Assembly (NCBI GenBank): GCA_009992615.1
Contig: JAACVA010000122.1
Coordinates: 1-7,467, forward strand
Direction: 5' to 3'
Source: Rhodobacterales bacterium
GTDB lineage: Bacteria; Pseudomonadota; Alphaproteobacteria; Rhodobacterales; Rhodobacteraceae
Length of the DNA stretch: 7,467 bases
The first letter of the stretch is position 1, and each line of letters starts with the position of its first letter. A program made the position numbers and the translations under genes. The notes beneath the pieces are model-generated. The model made no database searches. It saw only the letters and a list, made by a program, of their open reading frames with translations, and was not told the DNA's origin. This document shows, in pieces, positions 1 to 6,052 of this stretch.

Positions 1-737
1 GTGCTCTGATGCTGGCGGCTTATCGCAAACGCAGGGATGACGGCGGAACCGGGAGGATGGTGATCCTGGCGTCATTCGCGCTGGTCATCATGCTGCTGGT
101 TGGCATCAACTTTGACCTGCGCGTGCATCAGGATGTGGTTTCGGCGGAAAATGCCATCGCCTTTGTCGTCGCGCAGGCCGCCTATCTGTTTGCAATGTTT
201 GGCTTGCTGTATTCTTGCTGGGTTTTGTTTGCCGGAGGAGTGCTGCCGCCGGTGGTGCGCGAAACCGCAAAGGTGACCAGCATGGTGTTTACCATCCTGA
301 TCGGCTCGCAATTGCTGAACCTCGTTGTCATCTCGTTTGGCGGTGAACATTACATCCAGGATTTTCTCCGCAGCTTCGACAATGAATGGCAAGTTTTCCT
401 TCTGGTCATGCTGGTTTTGTTCCTACTTGGGTTTGTTCTTGATTTCCTCGAGATTATCTACATCGTCGTTCCGATCGTCGGGCCGGTAATTTACGGGGGC
501 ACGATGGATCCGAAATGGGTAACGATCATGATCGCGGTGAACCTGCAAACCTCGTTCCTGACACCGCCCTTCGGATTTGCGCTGTTCTATTTGCGCGGCG
601 TTGCCCCGGCCGGCGTGACAACCGGCCACATCTATCGTGGTGTAATTCCCTTTGTGCTGATCCAGGTGGGTGCATTGATACTGCTGTCGTTGTTCCCGGG
701 GGTGGTCACCATCATTCCCGATTTGATCGGCCGCTGA
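1..737 (+). CDS. TRAP transporter large permease (DctM) subunit, 5'-truncated by the window
   Basis: This is the C-terminal part of the large membrane subunit of a tripartite ATP-independent periplasmic (TRAP) transporter, an inner-membrane, ion-driven uptake system for organic acids and similar solutes. The frame is open to the window edge (first full codon at position 3), so the methionine at 9 is probably internal. Counting from that methionine, hydrophobic segments lie near residues 17-35, 48-68, 92-112, 128-160, 171-195 and 212-238. The stretch LDFLEIIYIVVPI followed by NLQTSFLTPPFGFALFYLRG (about 144-197) is the family signature near the C-terminus. The charged loop at the visible start (YRKRRDDGG) suggests the longer FcbT3-like subgroup (mannitol/chloroaromatic type), but this is inference. 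The small permease and the binding protein should lie upstream, outside the window, so the substrate cannot be read. A stem-loop follows 20 nt after the stop. Confidence 0.88.
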   Translation, partial: ALMLAAYRKRRDDGGTGRMVILASFALVIMLLVGINFDLRVHQDVVSAENAIAFVVAQAAYLFAMFGLLYSCWVLFAGGVLPPVVRETAKVTSMVFTILIGSQLLNLVVISFGGEHYIQDFLRSFDNEWQVFLLVMLVLFLLGFVLDFLEIIYIVVPIVGPVIYGGTMDPKWVTIMIAVNLQTSFLTPPFGFALFYLRGVAPAGVTTGHIYRGVIPFVLIQVGALILLSLFPGVVTIIPDLIGR

Positions 738-757
738 CACCGTCACCAGGCACTTGA

Positions 758-782
758 GGGGTGGCGTGGTTTGCGCCGCCCC
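758..782 (+). terminator. GC-rich stem-loop after the TRAP permease gene
   Basis: GGGGTGGCG (758-766) pairs with CGCCGCCCC (774-782) across a 7-nt loop, giving a 9-bp stem with one G-T(U) pair. It starts 20 nt after the TRAP stop codon and lies in the convergent gap before bpt. No run of T follows on the plus strand, so it may be a weak or factor-assisted terminator, or an mRNA 3'-end stabiliser, rather than a classical intrinsic terminator. Confidence 0.45.
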
Positions 783-842
783 GTTCCATGCCACGTCCGA
801 CCCCGACCCACGCTACCGATGGCCGGGGATCCGGGCCAGTGT

Positions 843-867
843 TTCTTCTTTGCAAAAATACTCAAAA
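843..867 (-). other. AT-rich intergenic motif downstream of bpt
   Basis: Read on the minus strand, this 25-nt element is TTTTGAGTATTTTT followed by GCAAAGAAGAA. It begins 29 nt after the bpt stop, just after a GC-rich stretch, and stands out in a GC-rich setting. From memory, GAGTATTT...AAGA(A/T)GAA-type sequences recur at gene ends in Rhodobacteraceae, often after GC hairpins. I cannot verify this from one copy. It could serve as the 3'-end or termination region of the bpt transcript. Confidence 0.35.
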
Positions 868-896
868 CACACCACCTGCCCGGCGCGCCACGCCAG

Positions 897-1727
897 TCAG
901 GTAGTGGGGCGGGTGTCGGGCAGGCTGATCTGTGCTACCTGTTCGGCGATGGGATCGGTGGACAACGGGTGCAGTTCAGCGGAAAAGTCTGCCGGGTCGC
1001 GCAGCGTTTGCCACTTGCCCCGGCTGTATACCTCAAGCGCAGAAAATTTCGCCTTGTACCCCATCTTGGGGCTGCCGGGCACCCAGTAGCCAAGATAGAC
1101 AAAGGGCAGGCCCGCTTCGCGCGCGATGTCGATATGGTCGAGGATGATATGAGTGCCCAGGCTGGCCGTGGGTTGGTCCGGGTCGTAAAACGAATAGACC
1201 ATCGACAATCCATCGGCCAAAACATCGGTCAGGCATACAGCCGTCAGATCGCGGCGGCGCGGATTTGCGGTGGGGCGTGTATATTCGATCACCCGGCTGC
1301 GGATCGGTGTTTCCTCGATCATCGCCGCGAATTCGAATATGTCCATGTCGGCCATACCGCCAGTGGCGTGGCGGCTGTCGAGATACCGGCGAAACAGCGC
1401 AAATTGATCTTCGGTGGCCCAGGGCGAATTGGCTGTGCGGCGCAGGTCGGCGTTGCGGCGCAGCACCTTGGATTGGGTGCGCGTCGGCTTGAAATCCGCC
1501 ACCCTGATCCGCGCCGAAAGGCAGGCCGAACATTCGGCGCAGGACGGACGGTAAAGCACGTTCTGTGACCGGCGAAACCCCTGTTGCGACAGCGCGTCGT
1601 TCAGGGTTTCGGCATATTCTCCCTGCAATGCGGTGAACAGCTTACGTTCCATCCGCCCCTCCAGATAGGGACAGGGCTGAGGAGCCGTCACATAGAATTG
1701 CGGGGCGATGGGCAGGGTGTGGCGCAT
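897..1727 (-). CDS. bpt: Aspartate/glutamate leucyltransferase (bacterial protein transferase Bpt)
   Basis: Bpt moves leucine from Leu-tRNA onto proteins with an N-terminal Asp or Glu, making a primary N-degron recognised by ClpS and degraded by ClpAP in the cytoplasm. The 276-residue protein has the usual full length. The N-terminal ATE domain shows QPCPYLEGR (Cys19) and the cysteine cluster C63-AE-C66-SA-C69 in RPSCAECSACLSARI. The C-terminal GNAT-like domain shows SMVYSFYDPD (175-184), SLGTHIILDHIDIA (189-202) and YLGYWVPGSPKMGYKAKF (211-228), all family hallmarks. The start MRHTLPIAPQFYVT fits the family N-terminus, although no strong Shine-Dalgarno precedes it. It lies 72 nt after the RDD gene on the same strand and is probably co-transcribed with it, perhaps also from its own promoter in that gap. 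Older annotations call this gene ate or arginyl-tRNA-protein transferase. Confidence 0.96.
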   Translation of the reverse strand: MRHTLPIAPQFYVTAPQPCPYLEGRMERKLFTALQGEYAETLNDALSQQGFRRSQNVLYRPSCAECSACLSARIRVADFKPTRTQSKVLRRNADLRRTANSPWATEDQFALFRRYLDSRHATGGMADMDIFEFAAMIEETPIRSRVIEYTRPTANPRRRDLTAVCLTDVLADGLSMVYSFYDPDQPTASLGTHIILDHIDIAREAGLPFVYLGYWVPGSPKMGYKAKFSALEVYSRGKWQTLRDPADFSAELHPLSTDPIAEQVAQISLPDTRPTT

Positions 1728-1753
1728 GAATGTCCGGCTGTGATGTTTCCGTC

Positions 1754-1782
1754 ACGTTAGCAAGCGTTTTGCCATCCGCCAA
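1754..1782 (-). promoter_or_regulatory. Possible sigma-70-like promoter of bpt
   Basis: On the minus strand TTGGCG (1782-1777) and TAACGT (1759-1754) are separated by 17 nt. The -10-like box ends 27 nt upstream of the bpt start codon. The -35 box matches the consensus at four positions and the -10 box at three, so this is weak. The same gap holds a small dyad, CCAAG-CCC-CTTGG (1779-1791), that overlaps the -35 box. Read-through from the RDD gene is an equally good explanation for bpt expression. Confidence 0.25.
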
Positions 1783-1799
1783 GCCCCTTGGACATGCCT

Positions 1800-2282
1800 T
1801 TATGTTGCCGCGCGATTGATCGCCGCACACCCCAGCCCAAGGTCTATCAGGCCCTGACCTCGCGCGCTGGTCAGCATCAGCACGATCGAGACCAGTTGCA
1901 GCGGAAACACCGCCATCGAAACCGCGTATCCCAAGGTGTGCAGGAACGCCGCAGACAAATCTAACCGCGTGCCTTGCGCCGTGCGCAGCTCGACCGCCAT
2001 CAGCCGCATCCCCGGCGTGGCCGACCAGTTGGCCAGGCTGATCACCCGGTACATGAAGCTGAGCACGGCAAAGATCAGCGGCACGAAGAACAGCCCGATG
2101 AACAGGGTCAGCGGAATGGTCAGCAGCGTCAGCGCGGCGATCAGCACGATGTCGATCAGCCAGGCCAGCAGCCGCTTTGTTGGCACGCCGACATAGAATG
2201 CCTCTTGGGTGTCGGGGTCAGGAAGGCCCCAATGGGGGCGGGCAGCATCGGCAAGGGGCGGGCGCAGATCATCAAATCGCAT
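1800..2282 (-). CDS. RDD family inner-membrane protein
   Basis: This is a 160-residue membrane protein with the RDD domain, a family whose biochemical role is mostly unsettled (some members are linked to ion transport or membrane homeostasis). After a soluble N-terminus of about 30 residues, KRLLAWLIDIVLI (36-48) supplies the conserved Arg37 and Asp44. Hydrophobic segments span about 38-58, 60-82 and 112-138. NWSATPGMRLMAVELR (85-100) and RGQGLIDLGLGCAAINR (141-157) match the conserved T-P-G-(K/M)-R and R-x-x-x-x-D patterns. I chose the ATG at 2282 because AAAGGATC lies just upstream and MRFDDLRPPL looks like a natural start; an in-frame ATG at 2309 would add nine residues. It sits 84 nt after the DUF2852 gene and 72 nt before bpt. 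A tight three-gene unit in this order is consistent with co-expression, but no direct functional link can be read from the sequence. Confidence 0.88.
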   Translation of the reverse strand: MRFDDLRPPLADAARPHWGLPDPDTQEAFYVGVPTKRLLAWLIDIVLIAALTLLTIPLTLFIGLFFVPLIFAVLSFMYRVISLANWSATPGMRLMAVELRTAQGTRLDLSAAFLHTLGYAVSMAVFPLQLVSIVLMLTSARGQGLIDLGLGCAAINRAAT

Positions 2283-2333
2283 CGCGGATCCTTTGGTCAA
2301 CTGGGTCAACGGAGGGCAGGAACGCAGCTTGGC

Positions 2334-2366
2334 CCGCCACGATGGGCAGGCCAGGGTGCGTGGCGG
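2334..2366 (-). repeat. 8-bp inverted repeat abutting the DUF2852 stop codon
   Basis: CCGCCACG (2334-2341) and CGTGGCGG (2359-2366) are perfect inverse complements around a 17-nt centre. On the minus strand the dyad starts immediately after the DUF2852 TGA (2369-2367) and ends 51 nt before the RDD start codon. With no T-run it is more likely an intercistronic mRNA hairpin (stability or partial attenuation within the operon) than an intrinsic terminator. Confidence 0.4.
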
Positions 2367-2783
2367 TCAAACTTCGATCGGGGTTGAATCGCGCTTGTCG
2401 GTGCGCCCGGCGCGGTCGTCCATGAACTGGTCGAACTCGGCCTTGTCCTTGGCATCGCGCAGGCGTTGCAGAAAGTCCTGGAATGCGGTCTGTTCTTCTT
2501 CGAGCCGGCGCAGGGTATCGGCCTTGTAGGCATCGAAGGCCGAGTTGCCCGAGCTTGAGAAGTGCGCCATCGGGGTGTGGATGCGCCGGTTGGCACAGGA
2601 TTTGCTGAACATGCGTTTGCTCCAGATCATATAGGCGAGAATGGCCAGTCCGACAGGCCAGAAAAAGATCATGCCCAGCACCATTGCGGCGATCCAGGCA
2701 AACTTACCCTTTTCGTCCAGCCAGGTTTCGGCGCGGGCCAACCACGACAGGCGCGGTGTGGGGGTCTCGGCATAGGTGCTCAT
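2367..2783 (-). CDS. DUF2852 family membrane protein
   Basis: This 138-residue protein belongs, by its look, to DUF2852, a family of unknown function common in Alphaproteobacteria. A short N-terminus with WLARAETWLDEKGKFAW leads into one hydrophobic segment at about 29-53 (AAMVLGMIFFWPVGLAILAYMIW). A basic, Cys-containing stretch follows, then SGNSAFDAYKADTLRRLEEE (from 78) running into a charged helical tail to about residue 123 (EFDQFMDDR) that could form a coiled coil. One membrane anchor plus a charged helical tail suggests a membrane-tethered adaptor or structural role, which is inference only. The ATG at 2783 was chosen because CGGAG lies about 8 nt upstream; upstream in-frame sequence to 2870 runs through the dyad operators and does not look coding. 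It is the first gene of the minus-strand cluster with RDD and bpt, and is divergent from glnE. Confidence 0.85.
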   Translation of the reverse strand: MSTYAETPTPRLSWLARAETWLDEKGKFAWIAAMVLGMIFFWPVGLAILAYMIWSKRMFSKSCANRRIHTPMAHFSSSGNSAFDAYKADTLRRLEEEQTAFQDFLQRLRDAKDKAEFDQFMDDRAGRTDKRDSTPIEV

Positions 2784-2808
2784 CGGGGTCTCCGTTCTGT
2801 GGCAAGGG

Positions 2809-2836
2809 TTTATGTGAATGGCCTTCACATCACCAA
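2809..2836 (-). promoter_or_regulatory. Possible promoter of the DUF2852-RDD-bpt cluster
   Basis: On the minus strand TTGGTG (2836-2831) and CATAAA (2814-2809) are 16 nt apart, about 25 nt upstream of the DUF2852 start. Both boxes are partial matches to sigma-70 consensus. The spacer is almost exactly filled by the dyad at 2812-2830, the geometry expected of a repressor site, and this is what makes the weak boxes worth recording. Confidence 0.35.
2812..2830. promoter_or_regulatory. Dyad operator site 1, ATGTGAA-N5-TTCACAT
   Basis: This is a perfect 7-bp inverted repeat with the 5-nt centre TGGCC, in the intergenic region between DUF2852 and glnE. It has the same half-site length and spacing as the dyad at 2870-2888 and differs from it by one base per arm. 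It lies in the putative promoter spacer of the DUF2852 cluster. The odd-length palindrome fits the T-N11-A layout of LysR-type sites, but other regulator families are possible and no regulator gene is in the window. Confidence 0.6.
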
Positions 2837-2869
2837 GATCGGCATGGGGCGGCCCTGCTTCAAGGTGCA

Positions 2870-2888
2870 ATGTAAAACAAATTTACAT
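2870..2888. promoter_or_regulatory. Dyad operator site 2, ATGTAAA-N5-TTTACAT
   Basis: This is a perfect 7-bp inverted repeat with the 5-nt centre ACAAA, 58 bp centre-to-centre from site 1. Together the two sites define ATGTRAA-N5-TTYACAT. It lies in an AT-rich patch just upstream of glnE (14 nt before the GTG at 2903 and 77 nt before the ATG at 2966), where it could control glnE or help loop to site 1. The half-site resembles a TyrR box, but TyrR uses a 6-nt centre. Confidence 0.6.
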
Positions 2889-2965
2889 GTTTCATCTGCG
2901 CCGTGTCTCTGGTCACCCGCACCGCAACGCTTGACCGCGCCGCCGCCATGGCCCCGCGTCACACC

Positions 2966-5752
2966 ATGAGCTTTGCCGCCCGCCTGACCCGCACACCGCG
3001 CCCTTTCGATCGGCCCCGCGCCGATGATGCGGTTGCGCCGTTCGCCGACCTTTCGCCCGAATTGCGTGCCCTGTTGCACGGAACAGCCGGATGCAGCCCC
3101 TATCTGCATGGCCTGATGGCGCGCGAGGCCGATTGGCTGCGCACGGCCCTGACGCTGAACGCCGATACCGGATTTGCCGCTGTGCTGGCCGCGGTCAAGG
3201 CGCTGTCCGAGGATGATCTGGCCAATGGTCTGCGACAGGCAAAACGCCGCGCCGCTCTGCTGATCGCCCTGGCCGATCTGGGGGGCATCTGGACGCTGGA
3301 ACAGGTGACCGACGCCCTGACGCGGTTTGCCGATCTGGCCACCGATCGCGCGCTGCGGGCCTGTGTTGCGCAACAATTCGCGCGTGGCAAGCTGCCCGGC
3401 ATGGCCGAGGCCGATCTGACGGTGGCGGGGGGGCTGTGCGCCCTGGCCATGGGCAAGATGGGCGCGCATGAACTGAACTATTCCTCGGACATCGACCTGA
3501 TCTGCCTGATCGACGAATCGCGCTTTGACCCAGACGATTTTCTCGAGGCGCGGCCCGGTTTCGTGCGGGCCACCCGTGCGATGGCAACCCTGTTGTCCCA
3601 AGGCACAGCCGAAGGCTATGTGTTTCGCACCGATCTGCGCCTGCGCCCCGATCCGTCGGTCACCGCCGTCGCGTTGAGCATGGAGGCGGCCGAGCGGTAT
3701 TATGAAAGCCTTGGCCGCACCTGGGAACGGGCGGCACATATCAAGGCGCGGCCCTGCGCGGGCGATGTGGCGGCGGGCGCGCGCTATCTCGAACGGCTGC
3801 GGCCATTCGTCTGGCGGCGCCACCTGGATTTCGCGGCGATCCGCGATGCCCATGACATGCGCCTGCGGATCCGCGATCACAAAGGGCTGGGTGGGGCGCT
3901 TGCCCTTGAAGGCCACAACATGAAGCTGGGCCGTGGCGGCATCCGCGAGATCGAGTTTTTCACCCAGACCCGGCAGATCATCGCCGGGGGACGCGATCCG
4001 TCGCTGCGGGTGCGCGGCACGCTGGAAGGGTTGAAACGGCTGGTGCGGGCCGGTTGGGTGCCGCGTGATGTGGCCGAAACCCTGACCGCCGACTATCGCG
4101 CCCACCGCGAGGTGGAACACCGCCTGCAAATGATTGCCGATGCCCAGACCCACGATCTGCCCCAGACCGCCGAAGGGTTTGCGCGCCTTGCCGCCTTCAT
4201 GGACCGTGACGTGGACGATCTGCGCGCCGAACTGATGGCACGGCTGACGCGGGTTTCGGACATGTCGGAAGAATTCTTCGCCCCCGCGGCGCCCACCCGC
4301 GCCCCGGACATGACACCGTCCCAGGTCGAGATCGTGGCGCGCTGGCGCGGCTATGCGGCCCTGCGATCATCGCGCGCGCAAGAAATTTTTGAGCGCCTGC
4401 GCCCCGATCTGCTGCGCCGTCTGGAAAACAGCGCAAACCCCGATCAGGCCTTGCTGCACCTTGACGGGTTTTTGCGCGGCTTGCCCGCCGGGGTACAGTT
4501 GTTCGCGCTGTTCGAGGCCAATCCGCATCTGATCGACCTGGTGGTCGATATCGCCGATACCGCGCCCGATCTGGCAGCCTATCTGGCGCGCAATGCCTCG
4601 GTGCTGGATGCGGTGCTGGGCGGCGGGTTCTTTGCGCCCTGGCCGGGGCAGGCGGGGTTGGCCGATGATCTGGCGTCGCGGCTGACCGAAGCGGCGGATT
4701 ACGAGGCGCGGCTTGATCTGCTGCGCTCTTGGGCGAAAGAGTGGAAGTTCCGCATCGGTGTGCACCTGCTGCGCGATCTGATCGGCGCCGACGAAGCGGG
4801 CGCGCAGTACGGCGATGTGGCCGGTGCGGTTTTGGGTGCGGTGTTCCCGCTGGTGGTGGATCAGTTCGCGGTCAAACACGGCACGCCGCCGGGGCGCGGG
4901 GCGATGGTGCTGGGCATGGGGTCGCTTGGGGCGCGGCGGCTGAATGCCGGGTCCGACCTGGATTTGATCGTGATCTACGATCCTCAGGGGCAAGAGGCAT
5001 CGGATGGCCTCCGCCCGCTGGCGTCGCGGCCCTATTTCGCGCGGCTGACCCAGGCGTTGGTCACTGCTCTGTCTGCCCCGATGGCCGAGGGCCAGTTGTA
5101 CGAGGTCGATATGCGGCTGCGTCCGTCGGGACGGCAGGGGCCGGTGGCCACCGCCCTGTCGGCCTTTATCGAATATCAGCAGACCGAGGCGTGGACATGG
5201 GAACATCTGGCCCTGACCCGGGCCCGCGCGGTGGCGGGCGATACCGGCCTCTGCGCCGATGTCGAGGCGTTCCGCCGCACGTTGCTGGCCCGAGACCGCG
5301 GGGCGGTCAGGGTCTGGGGTGATGTGGCCGACATGCGCGCGCGCTTGGCTGCCGCGCGCTCGCCCAGTGGCCCGCTGGACGCGCGCGCCGGGGCCGGGCG
5401 TTTGCAGGACATCGAACTTGTCGCCGCCGCCTGTGCCCTGTTGGCCGGGGTGGAAACCGCAGATGTGGCTGCGCAACTGCGCGCCGGGGTGGCGGCGGGC
5501 GTGATCGGCGGCGCCACGGGTGACACCCTGATTGCCATCCAGGCGCGTCTTTGGGCGCTGCATGCAGCTGGTCGGCTACTGGCGCCCGGACCGTTGCCGC
5601 TGGACAAACTGGGCGCGGGGGGCATTGCCCTGTTGTTGCGCGGCACGGGCTGTGTTGATCTTGATGCGCTGGTGATCGAGGTAGGCGACATGGCCGAAAC
5701 CGCAGCCGGCTGCATCACCGACCTGCTTGGCAAGACAAGCGCAAGTCCCTAG
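2966..5752 (+). CDS. glnE: Bifunctional glutamine synthetase adenylyltransferase/adenylyl-removing enzyme GlnE
   Basis: GlnE adds AMP to glutamine synthetase to switch it off when glutamine is high and removes AMP by phosphorolysis when nitrogen is short, guided by PII proteins in the cytoplasm. From the ATG at 2966 it has 928 residues, close to the family norm. The N-terminal adenylyl-removing nucleotidyltransferase shows GKMGAHELNYSSDIDL (163-178; Asp175, Asp177) and RTDLRLRP (Asp223). The C-terminal adenylyltransferase shows GMGSLGARRLNAGSDLDL (650-667; Asp664, Asp666) and YEVDMRLRP (Asp715). All metal-binding aspartates are present in both halves, so both activities should be intact. MSFAARLTRTPRPFD resembles the family N-terminus, hence this start; in-frame GTG 2903 and ATG 2948 would add 21 or 6 residues. 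None of the three has a convincing Shine-Dalgarno. It is divergent from the DUF2852 cluster, with two dyad operators between them. Confidence 0.95.
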   Translation: MSFAARLTRTPRPFDRPRADDAVAPFADLSPELRALLHGTAGCSPYLHGLMAREADWLRTALTLNADTGFAAVLAAVKALSEDDLANGLRQAKRRAALLIALADLGGIWTLEQVTDALTRFADLATDRALRACVAQQFARGKLPGMAEADLTVAGGLCALAMGKMGAHELNYSSDIDLICLIDESRFDPDDFLEARPGFVRATRAMATLLSQGTAEGYVFRTDLRLRPDPSVTAVALSMEAAERYYESLGRTWERAAHIKARPCAGDVAAGARYLERLRPFVWRRHLDFAAIRDAHDMRLRIRDHKGLGGALALEGHNMKLGRGGIREIEFFTQTRQIIAGGRDPSLRVRGTLEGLKRLVRAGWVPRDVAETLTADYRAHREVEHRLQMIADAQTHDLPQTAEGFARLAAFMDRDVDDLRAELMARLTRVSDMSEEFFAPAAPTRAPDMTPSQVEIVARWRGYAALRSSRAQEIFERLRPDLLRRLENSANPDQALLHLDGFLRGLPAGVQLFALFEANPHLIDLVVDIADTAPDLAAYLARNASVLDAVLGGGFFAPWPGQAGLADDLASRLTEAADYEARLDLLRSWAKEWKFRIGVHLLRDLIGADEAGAQYGDVAGAVLGAVFPLVVDQFAVKHGTPPGRGAMVLGMGSLGARRLNAGSDLDLIVIYDPQGQEASDGLRPLASRPYFARLTQALVTALSAPMAEGQLYEVDMRLRPSGRQGPVATALSAFIEYQQTEAWTWEHLALTRARAVAGDTGLCADVEAFRRTLLARDRGAVRVWGDVADMRARLAAARSPSGPLDARAGAGRLQDIELVAAACALLAGVETADVAAQLRAGVAAGVIGGATGDTLIAIQARLWALHAAGRLLAPGPLPLDKLGAGGIALLLRGTGCVDLDALVIEVGDMAETAAGCITDLLGKTSASP

Positions 5753-5776
5753 CGTTCTATTCACACAGGATGCCCG

Positions 5777-6052
5777 ATGAACACCACCCGGACCGATCCC
5801 AAGGGGCTAATGCGTGAAAGTTACAGGATCGCCGGCATTGGCCCAAGCGAATGTCGGTCGATCTTTCTTGATTGGGCGCTGTCTCTGCCTTTGGGTGCGG
5901 ACATGCAAACCGTCATCCCCGAAGTTCTGGCGCAGTATCAGGCAGACAATCCCGGCCACCCGATGAACGCGGTTCTGCGGCAAGGTTTGATGGACGCCCC
6001 GTTGGTCGGGCGGCGTGGTGGGCGCGCGGCCCGGTTTGACGACCGGGATTAG
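5777..6052 (+). CDS. Small conserved-looking protein of unknown function
   Basis: This 91-residue soluble protein has no recognised domain. ACAGGA lies 6 nt before the ATG, a good ribosome binding site. Coding begins 24 nt after the glnE stop, so co-transcription with glnE is likely. The N-terminal two-thirds (MRESYRIAGIGPSECRSIFL at 12-31, then DWALSLP, and NPGHPMNAVLRQGL at 58-71) looks like compact helical protein. The tail GRRGGRAARF (78-87) is very basic and could bind nucleic acid or an acidic partner, though it may only be a disordered end. There is no signal peptide or membrane segment. I have an impression of similar short proteins in Rhodobacteraceae but cannot name a family. Its stop codon overlaps that of eda, which lies on the other strand, by 4 nt. 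The function is unknown; the link to nitrogen control is only by position. Confidence 0.8.
   Translation: MNTTRTDPKGLMRESYRIAGIGPSECRSIFLDWALSLPLGADMQTVIPEVLAQYQADNPGHPMNAVLRQGLMDAPLVGRRGGRAARFDDRD

Noticed and set aside
818..836. TGGCC-N9-GGCCA small dyad around a GGATCC in the TRAP/bpt gap
   Set aside because: Only 5 bp, GC-rich and easily expected by chance; no associated T-run or promoter boxes.
771..1568. Plus-strand open frame (265 codons) opposite bpt
   Set aside because: Bpt on the other strand has complete family motifs; this frame shows none and starts inside the TRAP-side hairpin.
1974..2387. Plus-strand open frame opposite the RDD gene
   Set aside because: It encodes Arg/Gln/His-rich low-information sequence antisense to a clear membrane protein.
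2870..2888. TyrR box or CRP/FNR site
   Set aside because: TGTAAA/TTTACA arms match TyrR half-sites but the centre is 5 nt, not 6. Site 1 has TGTGA-N7-TCACA rather than CRP's N6. Two sites share the N5 geometry, so it is better left as an unknown regulator.
2825..4153. Long minus-strand open frame (442 codons) over the glnE 5' half
   Set aside because: It lies antisense to GlnE, whose motifs are unmistakable. The translation is rich in Gly, Arg, His and Gln without domains, as expected of a shadow frame in GC-rich DNA, and it runs across the dyad operators.
4367..5563. Long minus-strand open frame (398 codons) over the glnE 3' half
   Set aside because: Same composition bias; antisense to the GlnE adenylyltransferase domain and no recognisable motif or ribosome binding site.
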